A stretch of DNA of 64,000 nucleotides from Theobroma cacao. Its lineage: Eukaryota; Streptophyta; Magnoliopsida; Malvales; Malvaceae. The notes under the pieces were generated by a model that was given only the letters and a program-made list of their open reading frames with translations, was not told the DNA's origin and made no database searches. Below, in pieces: positions 55,930-64,000 of the stretch; the stretch's first letter is position 1; every line of letters begins with the position of its first letter. A program made the position numbers and the translations under genes. The stretch spans positions 28,320,061-28,384,060 of the forward strand of contig NC_030853.1 in NCBI RefSeq assembly GCF_000208745.1, given 5' to 3'.

Positions 55930-58900
55930 ATGGGAAATGAAATGGGGAACAACAACACATCTGGATTGCGAGGTAAGCCTATCAAAATGTGTTTTTGAAA
56001 AATGATTGCTGAAAAGTACTACATGTTTTGGCTACTTATAATGCTTGTGTGCTATTTCAGAAGAAGATAATACAACTCAGGTTATATCTCAAAAAGAAGT
56101 TGCTTATGCAGATGATTTCAAAGGACAAAATCATGTAGTTCCTACAGCTCAAGATAAGGGTTTTCAAGGAAAAGATACAGGGTTAGCTTCTGGTGATGTA
56201 GGCAGAGAAGATCCCAATGTTGACGACCAGAAAACAGAAAATAAAGGTTAGTAAATTCGGCATTTTAATTGCTAAAAATATGTTTTTTTTTTTCTATTTA
56301 CAATTCTGATGGGCTAATGCAGAAGAAGATGACATGAAAACTAAGGGCAAGAAATCTCTGCAAGAAGCTGCTCCAACAGATGATGTCAAGGGACAAAATC
56401 ATGAAGTTCCTGCATTTGAAGATGCATATAAAAGTGAAAAAGACACAGGTTTGGCTTCTACTAATCTCGAGGGAGCGGCAGAACCTCATGATGACAACCA
56501 GAAACAGGATGAGAAAGGTTAGTCAGTACAGCATTTTCTTGCCATTATATAGTTGGCTATTTACAATCCCAATGATTGCTAAATTGTTTTTTCTATGTAT
56601 AATGATGGACTGGCGCAGAAGACCATAGTAACATAATTCCTGAAGCCAAAGAAAAATCCTTGCAAGAAGCTGCTTACACAGAAGAGGCAACAGGACAAGA
56701 TTGTTTAGTTCCTGCAGCTGAAGATAAAAATATTCATGGAAATGAGACAGATTTAGTTTCGAGTGAACCTGATGGAATAGCATCGCCTCATGTTGACAAC
56801 CAGAAACAGGATGAGAAAGGTAAAGCATTTTCTTGCCATTATATGCTTGTCTATTTCCAACCCGAATGATTGCTAAAATTTTTTTCTATGTATAATGACG
56901 ATGGACTGGCGCAGAAGACCATAGTAACATAATTCCTGAAGCTAAGGAAAAATCCTTGCAAGAAGCTGCTTACACAGATGAGGCAACAGGACAAGATTGT
57001 TTGGTTCCTGCAGCTGAAAATAAAAATACTCATGGAAATAAGACAGATTTGGTTTTTAGTGAACCTGATGGAATAGCATCTCCTCATGTTGACAACCAGA
57101 AACAGGATAAGAAAGGTTAGTCAGTAAAGCATTTTCTTGCCACTATATAGTTGTCTATTTACAATCCCAATGATTGCTAAAATATGTTTTTCTATGCATG
57201 ATGATGATGGACTGGCTCAGAAGACAGTAGTAACATAATTCCTGAAGCTAATGAAAAATCCTTGCAAGGAGCTGCTTACTCAGATGAGGCAACAGGACAA
57301 GATAATTTAGTTCCTGCAGCTGAAGATAAAAATTCTCATGGAAATGAGCCAGATTTGGTTTCTAGTGAACCTGATGGAATAGCATCTCCTCATGTTGACA
57401 ACCAGAAGCAGGATGAGAAAGGTTAGTTCATAGCGTATATCTTGCTTGCTGGTAAATGATTGTCTATATACAATCGCATAATTTCAGCATCACCACTTGC
57501 TACAATATAGCTTTCTACTTATAACATGATGGACTGACGCAGAAGAAGATAGTAGCACAAATCTTGAAGCTGAGGAAAAATCCTTGCAAGAAGTCGCTAG
57601 TACAGATGAAACAAAAGCACAAAATCACCTAGTTCCTACAGCTGCAGATAAAAATACTCATGAAATGGAAACAGGGTCGGGTTTTAGTGATCCTGATGTA
57701 ATGGCATTTTTCTGTGTTGAAAACCAAAAACAGGATGAGAAAGGTTAGTACAAACAGCTTTTGCTTGCCAATATGTTGCAATTCCAATGAACTACTGCAG
57801 AAAAACATAAGTTTCAGCATCTCACTTGCTAAATTATGTTGTATATTTATAATGCTGTGGAACTGGTGCAGAAGAAGATATTAACATAAACGATGAAACT
57901 AAAGAAAAATCCTCACAAGAAGTTTCTAGCACAGATGTAGCAGAAAGACAAGATCATCTACTGCCTGCAGTTGAAGATGAAAATACTAATGGAAATGAGA
58001 ACGGGTTGGTTTCCAGTGATTCTGAGCGAACAGCAGATCATGGTGACAATCCAAAACAGGATGAGAAAGGTTAGTAAATGCAGCATTTTATTTGCCTATA
58101 TGTGGTTGTCTACTTACAATCCTAATAAATGCAGAAGAGGACAACACAAATGCTGAACCTCAGGAAAAACCTCTGGCAAAAGATGATCATGCAGGTGATG
58201 TTGAAGAAAAAAAACTAACCATTCCTGCAGCTGAAGGTGAAGATTGTAATAAAACAGGGGCAGAGGCAGAATTGGCTTCTGGTTACCAAATGGCAGTAGT
58301 AGATACTCTTCATAACCAGACACTAGAAGGGCGAGGTTAGTAAATTCTCATTCTAGAATGCACTAGTTAAACTCCAGTTTATTTCCTTTTGTTTGAGTTG
58401 CATATTTGATCTGTTCATCTAGCAACCCCTATAAAACATAATTTAGTCCGTCCATGTTTATAGAACAAGTTAAAACTGAACTTCATCCACTAGCTGAGTG
58501 TACAAAAGCTGAAGCAAAACCAAGTGAAGCTGCTGATGAAGGCAGGGAAACCCAACCAGCTTCTTCACCCGAGAACTTGAAAGATCATGAGAAGCAACAA
58601 GAATCAAATTTGGAGGAGAATCCATCTGGAATAAGTCATCATTTCGAGAATCAGAACTCCATGATGAAAGGTTAGCACTCTTCTGTTAGTTAGATTTAGA
58701 AGATACTGATAAATCATCAATATCTATTTGTTTTAATTTTTTTTATTTATTAAGAATCAAAATGTTGGTAGAGTTAAATATAACTATAACACAAGAAATC
58801 CACCTTAATTCTTTGTTACTTATTTTGCAACAGAGGATGAGGGGACTAGAGATTCAACTTCCAATGCAGCATCTTCTACTTCACATGATTCAGTACCTCA

Positions 58901-60686
58901 AGAACCTAAAGTTCTAGAGCCTGAACAGTATGAATTGGCCAAAATCCACACTGATCAACTGGTACAAGCGTGCAATGGGCCACAGAAAAGTGAGCATGTG
59001 ATCATACCATATTTAACATGTCCAGATCACGAAAATGGTTTCATTTCAGACCCTAGCATATCAACTGATATGGTCGAGAGTGTTTGTCCTGATTCCAGTT
59101 CGAAGATAGAAAAGGAAACGGTTGATTTTTGGGTGAAAGAGATGGCAACCAAAGAAGTGAGCAATGAAGAGAATTTTGAACTTAGGGGTGGGGATGAGGC
59201 TGGGAATAGTTTAGGAAAAATAACCACCACAATGACGGATTTGCCTAATGAAGTTGGAGCCAAATGCAATGGAGAGTTACCAAGTGAGATGAAGTCAATT
59301 CAAATTGATTCCCCTGAATCACAAGTAGAAGTTATTCTGGCAGATGAGACACCGAATTTGCAACTGGAAGTTTCCGAAACTGAAGACAAAGGCATAGTTC
59401 CTAGTCATAAAGCCATATTGGTAAGGGAAGAATCAGAAAATGGAGATAGCAAGCTTTCTCACTGCCAAATTCAATCTGAAGAGGAGTCAATCGAAAAATC
59501 AAGTGGCATGGAGTCTGAAGAAGGATCAAACGCTGATAAGCCAAGTGCCTCTCCACCTCAATTTATGATGAATGGTCATGTGAAGGAGGAAACAAGATGT
59601 CTGCTCGATACTTCTTGTGATTCTACGAGCAGTAAGGACTCTCAATTTGAGGAGGCAAAGACTGTCGAGAACGGTCTCCTCATTCATGTGCCAATTAACT
59701 ACCAGAATGGAGCTATTGAGGAACAACAAAAGGACTCACAAAAGAAAGAAATTCACTTGGTCACTGACCACGCAGTGATTTCTGCAGATATTTTTCCCAC
59801 AGATCAAAAAGACAAAGAAGAATCAGAAGAGAAGAACATTATCGAAGAAATGCTGGCAAAAATTGAAGATTTAAATTCCATTGGAAATGATACATCAAAC
59901 AGAGAAAGTGGAGAGCAATGTATATCTCATTCATATCCTATAGAACAAGCAGAAGCATTTCTTAGCCCATCTCATTCAAATCAAAACTTGACAGAGAAAA
60001 GTGTAATTTCCATGGCTGAATTGGCTGGTGAGAAACCTGTATGGGATCTTTCAAATCGTCCAAAAACAACTCCAGTGACAATGGCAGAGACTAAGCCTTC
60101 AGCAAAACAGTGTAGTGAACAACGTGCAATTGGTGAAACACCTGCTATTGCCAATGGTGATTATTACCAACAAGAAAGTGTGGGAAGGCTCAGCACTGAA
60201 TCAAATTCTGATAACATGAGCATTCATGCTCAAATGCGGAAATCCCCGAGCTTTGATCTTGATCTTCGAATCCATGCGAGAGCAGAGGAATCAGATCAAA
60301 CCCCTTTGCTGTATCAGGATAAGCCTACAATCGACAGCTTCTCAAGCCAGGCAGCCGATGATACTCTTGGAAAACCACTAGCAAACACTGAGCATGGTAA
60401 AAATTCATTACATTATGAAGCAATGCCAGTGGAGGAGAAAGTTGTTACATTAGAAAGATGTGATTCTGAGAAGTCAAAAACTCCATTTCTTGGTTTCTTG
60501 AGAGAAGAAGAAGAAGCTCATATGTTGATTACTCCAAAGAAACAAGACAACCATTCTGCTGCAAAGAAGGCAACCAAGGTTTCACCTAAGGAAGTCACAC
60601 CTGCTCCACCAAAAGGTAAAGAAAAGCGCAAGCCTAGGACTTCTCTCTTTGGCACCTGCATGTGTTGTGCAACTGTGATCAATTAA
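55930..60686 (+). CDS. Uncharacterised acidic protein with amplified repeat exons
   Basis: Eleven exons, all introns GT-AG and all internal junctions phase 1: 55,930-55,972; 56,061-56,246; 56,323-56,517; 56,619-56,819; 56,915-57,115; 57,221-57,421; 57,543-57,743; 57,872-58,069; 58,135-58,335; 58,464-58,670; 58,834-60,686. Total 3,687 nt, 1,228 residues. I do not recognise the family. Exon 1 gives MGNEMGNNNTSGLR, with Gly2 open to N-myristoylation. Exons 2-9 each give 62-67 residues of one repeat (E-D at the start, KSLQEAA, VPAAEDK, GxxTDLVSS, DNQKQDEKG at the end), residues 15-543, very acidic and without hydrophobic segments. Exon 11 is long, Glu/Ser-rich and probably disordered; its end is more conserved in look: SPSFDLDLRIHARAEE, TPLLYQDK, TPFLGFLREEEEAHMLI, a basic KGKEKRKPR, then SLFGTCMCCATVIN with three Cys. 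A lipid-anchored scaffold is one reading. Exon structure is inferred from splice sites and frame. Confidence 0.8.
56061..58335 (+). repeat. Tandem array of exon-plus-intron units
   Basis: Eight exons (2-9) are serial copies. Successive starts are spaced 262, 296, 296, 306, 322, 329 and 263 bp. Introns after exons 3-6 are copies too (CATTTTCTTGCCATTATATA, TATTTACAATCCCAATGATT, ATGGACTGGCGCAG), so whole exon-intron units were duplicated. Exons 4 and 5 differ at only about a dozen of 201 bases; exons 2 and 9 are the most diverged. Because each exon is a multiple of three and phase 1-1, any gain, loss or skipping keeps the frame. Confidence 0.9.
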
Positions 60687-62127
60687 ACACTTTTGGAATG
60701 CCCTTTTCATGTTCCCAGTTTCATTTTTTCTTTCACTATTTGTTTTGGTTGGGTTGGGGTTTTTATTTTCTTCTTCTTCAATTTCCCAATTCAAGTTTTT
60801 TCTCAAATGGAGTTTTGGGTGAGGAGACATCAGCTGTGGCTTAATTAATTCATTTGAGAGATGAAATGATATAGAGTGAAATAACCTTGTAACTATATGA
60901 CTGGAATTGGTTTTTCTTTCTGTATTTTGTATAGACTTACACTGGCCTGTTGATGTAAGTTCCTGATGGTTGAGAGAATTTGTATGGTCTGGGAAGAAAC
61001 TTTGTAAGTTAGGCAGCATTTGCTGCCTTTGAATGCAATATTTCTTTTATTTTTTATTTATAATACAGAATTGGAAGTTTTATTTCCTTTGCGATGTCAT
61101 GTTTTTCGTGACGCATATATCGGTCATACTATCACTTTAATATTTGATGTGCATGTAATTAATAATTGATTTATCTATTTATTTTTTTCCCTTTCAAATG
61201 TTTTTAATGCAAGAATTTAAAGGACTTGGTCATGAAGAGAATTAATTAGCACTATGAAAGAAACCTCTTATGTTTTTTTTTTTTCCTTTCTTTGGAGGCA
61301 AAGGGCACACAAAAATACAGAGTTAAAAGCTCATTGCAAAAGGCTAAATGTGAATGGGAGAGTGCTGAATAAAGAAGTAGTTGTTTTGCCAAATGGGAAA
61401 GGGGCCAAGACGGCCATATTACATACATTTCTGCTTGGAATTTTGTATGGTCACACCGACCATTGATCCTCAGTCAAAGTCAGAAATTAATTGAGCAACA
61501 AGGTTGGAGAAATTTCACATCTATATGCCTCCCTTGCACTCAGATGGAGGAGGAGCTACCATTTAACCAAGCACCTCAAATTATTTTCTTCAAGAAATAT
61601 GAAATTTTAAGTAATTTTGAAAAATGTATCCCAATACATAAATCTAAAATCGAGATATATATATATATTATTAAAATTTATGTTATTTACACGTAATATC
61701 GTTATTTTACGTTTTCAGCCGTTTTAGTTAAACTCAAAATGAAATTTATATCTTATTTATCATTTTTGTGCTATTATAATAAAATTTACATCCAAATATA
61801 TGCTTTCTATGGAAGAAAGACAGCTTTTGTTTCCTTTTTCCAAATTCACTTAAAATGAAACAATTGAAAATTTTCAACTAGAAATACAAGAATAAAATGG
61901 AGAAATATATTTAACAAGAGTTAAAAATGTGAGGTCATTCTAATTAAGCTTTTGGTCATTGGACATCATTTGACTTACTACAACAAAGAGAGTACACAAC
62001 AAATAATAAGAGGAATTACTTCTTGGGGTAGGGGGGGTGGGGATAGAAACAAAAACGAATTTTGAATACAAAATTAATTAAAATATCTTTAATCAAATCG
62101 TTGATGTTGAAGGAGGCTTTTTTGTTT
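60687..62127. other. 3' UTR and convergent intergenic region
   Basis: Holds the 3' UTR of the exon-repeat gene on the left, with an AATGCAATATTTC region near 61,032 where transcription may end, and the 3' UTR of the calmodulin-like gene on the right. No coding region is seen; a TATATA run lies near 61,657. Confidence 0.5.
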
Positions 62128-63526
62128 TCATCCAACGGTAGTCATCATTTTGACAAATTCTTCATAGTTAACCTGACCATCACCGTCCAAATCAGCTTCT
62201 TTGATCATCTGCTCCACCTCTTCATCGGTTAACTTCTCACCAAGATTGATCATGACATGCCTCAGCTACACACAATCAAAGAAAATGGAAATTAATTAAT
62301 TAATTTTTCTAATCTGGTTTAGATTCTTTTCAAACATAATAAAATAATTCAGATGCAAAACCCCAAATGCAATATATATTCATTGCATGCAAAAAAATAA
62401 AAAATAAAAAACATTACAGCCTATCATCTAAATGGATGCCCACATGAAAAGTTACATGGACTAGGTGAAAACATGTGAAATACCCCCATAAAGAATTTCA
62501 TTTTCTTTTTTGTTTTTTGGGGTTTGTGCAAATTCCAATGTAGAACATTGCAAAATAAAGATACTCAATATCTCTCATTTAACATATGATTTGTCTTGTG
62601 TTAACCTTTGGTCATCTTTTCCAATTCTTTTTCTCTCTCTCTATTCCCTCACATGCCAGCTATCATGGATAGTCAATAGCAACGCCCCCCTTTGCTAGTT
62701 GTATTTTTCATACTTTTCAATGTGAAAAGCAAAGCTAAAAGATGGAGGGTTGTAAACCCAAGTCAAAGTTTTCAATTGAATGCTTTAAGAGTTTCGGATT
62801 GAATCCTTTAATATCAACAATTCTCTCATCGAATAAACCTTGGAAGAAAAAGAGAAAAGTTGGCTTAAATTGTACGACTTGCATTTAAGGGAAAAAGTGT
62901 AAATAATGCATGGGAACCTGTTAATTTGGTTAAAAAAAGTGAAGAAAAAGATATCATAATTTACCTCAGTAGCTGAGATGTACCCATTTTGATCCTTGTC
63001 AAAAACTTTGAAAGCCTCTTTAAGTTCCTCCTCTGCATCAGTTTCCTGGTTTTTTGACACAGAACAAATATAATCTTTGTCAGTTCCTTCGCTAAATGCT
63101 AAACTTTTGTCTCTCGTTTTCCCGATTTCTAGTCATTTCTGTAGCTGCATATAATTAACAGGTAAATTGCTTATAGTATCAATTCATTTACCTTCATTTT
63201 CTTGGCCATCAAGTTCAGGAACTCAGCAAACTCAATGGTTCCATTCCCATCAGCGTCAACCTCACTTATCATGTCCTGGAGCTCTTCTTCCGTGGGATTT
63301 TGATCCAGGGATCGAATCACCGTGGCCAGTTCTTCCACAGTAATGCAACCTAATAAAACATGCAAAATATCATTAACAATAAGGACTGAAACAAAAAACT
63401 AGAATTATGCTGCATTTTAAGCATGAAGTGAAGAATAAACTCACCATCCCCGTCCTTGTCAAAGAGACAGAAGGCTTCTTTGAACTCAACAATTTGTTCT
63501 TCAGTTAGTATATCTCCCATGTTCAT
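62128..63526 (-). CDS. CML8: Calmodulin-like protein, CML8/CML11 type
   Basis: Four exons on the minus strand: 63,445-63,526, 63,192-63,349, 62,965-63,045 and 62,128-62,265 (459 nt, 152 residues), joined at GT-AG sites with frame kept. A small soluble Ca2+ sensor with four complete EF-hand loops at 23-34 (DKDGDGCITVEE), 59-70 ([12 protein letters not shown]), 96-107 ([12 protein letters not shown]) and 132-143 ([12 protein letters not shown]). Position 1 is Asp and position 12 Glu in all four, so all should bind Ca2+. Cys29 at position 7 of loop 1 is a plant calmodulin hallmark. The sequence fits the CML8/CML11 branch rather than canonical CaM, with an extra short head (MNMGDILT). Two in-frame ATGs (63,526 and 63,520) are possible; the first is taken. 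Which ortholog it is cannot be settled here. Confidence 0.93.
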
Positions 63527-64000
63527 TTGTTTGGCTGCCTGGAAAGCTAAAGAAAGTTGGGAAGTTTGAGAGAGAGAGATGGAAGGAGAGAGTATGTGTG
63601 TATGTTGTTGAGTATAGCTCAAGCTTAGCTGGGTTTATGTAGAATTCCAATGAGGAGAAGTTTAAAGAAAATTTCTTAGTTAAAATTTTAATAAAAACTA
63701 AAAAGAGTTTAATAATCAAAGTCAAATCAACCCTATGACTTAAAATGGTTGTTACAGTGCTAATAGCTTTTCAGATTGCTCCCTCCACTCTCTAGCCGTC
63801 CAAGATTATGACCCTTTTTCCATTTCTTTAATTCTTTTTTTGGGTGAGATTAATGAACTTGTTAATTGCACTTCTCTTTGTATATTAGTGAATAAGATAT
63901 GGGGAATTAAAATTTTAAGACAGCTGTAGGGGTTTAATGTTTAGGAGACAAAACTACAAAAGCATTCAAAGTAAAAGACTGGAGGGAAGTATGGGACTAT
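63527..64000. other. 5' flank of the calmodulin-like gene
   Basis: Contains the 5' UTR and proximal promoter of the minus-strand gene. A CT/GA-rich tract (GAGAGAGAGATGGAAGGAGA near 63,570-63,590), which is pyrimidine-rich in the transcript, lies just before the start. No other gene is seen. Confidence 0.4.

Noticed and set aside
60582..61019. Minus-strand open stretch of 145 codons over the 3' end of the exon-repeat gene
   Set aside because: It overlaps the conserved C-terminal coding region antisense and has no motif of its own.
1..64000. tRNA, rRNA, CRISPR array or MIR395 locus
   Set aside because: No cloverleaf-like A/B boxes, rRNA sequence, regularly spaced short repeats or miR395 sequence were seen. 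Reading by eye could miss a diverged tRNA.

Overview
The window is nuclear DNA of a flowering plant, almost certainly a eudicot: AT-rich intergenic DNA, GT-AG introns, an intronless PPR-DYW gene, type IIB calcium pumps, plastid ATP sulfurylase and non-autonomous DNA transposons. The species cannot be fixed from the sequence alone. All annotation is by reading and translation; no database search was possible.

Layout. (1) 1-5.1 kb: no recognisable gene. (2) 5.1-6.9 kb: one intact intronless PPR-DYW editing-factor gene (+). (3) 7.6-27.7 kb: a decayed cluster of cytosolic sulfotransferase (SOT) genes, all on +. Of eight recognisable copies only the one at 13,100-14,092 is intact. Two are full length with a single visible lesion each (a stop at 9,025; a 1-bp deletion near 11,880); five are truncated or heavily broken. 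Duplicated upstream modules, a LINE relic, a poly(A)-tailed transaldolase-like retro-fragment and other repeats lie between them. (4) 28.2-31.4 kb: transposon-rich; the clearest is a hAT-type element at 29,339-30,634 with an 8-bp target duplication. (5) 33.7-37.7 kb: five-exon plastid ATP sulfurylase (+) with a miR395-complementary site in exon 1 and a foldback element in intron 1. (6) 38.8-54.2 kb: a segmental tandem duplication carrying two intronless ACA12/13-type Ca2+-ATPase genes (-), with long repeated upstream DNA. (7) 55.9-60.7 kb: an 11-exon gene (+) for a predicted 1,228-residue acidic protein of unknown function, whose exons 2-9 are serial duplicates of one phase-1 exon. (8) 62.1-63.5 kb: four-exon CML8/CML11-type calmodulin-like gene (-).

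Functional links. ATP sulfurylase makes APS, the precursor of PAPS, the sulfate donor used by SOT enzymes, so sulfate activation and use sit within about 20 kb. The two pumps belong to a calmodulin-regulated family and a four-EF-hand CML lies about 11 kb away. Both links may be chance and are offered as inference. The best candidate for something undescribed is the exon-amplified gene at 55.9-60.7 kb: a 14-residue head with a possible myristoylation site, a repeat array built by exon duplication, and a cysteine-rich tail that may be lipidated.
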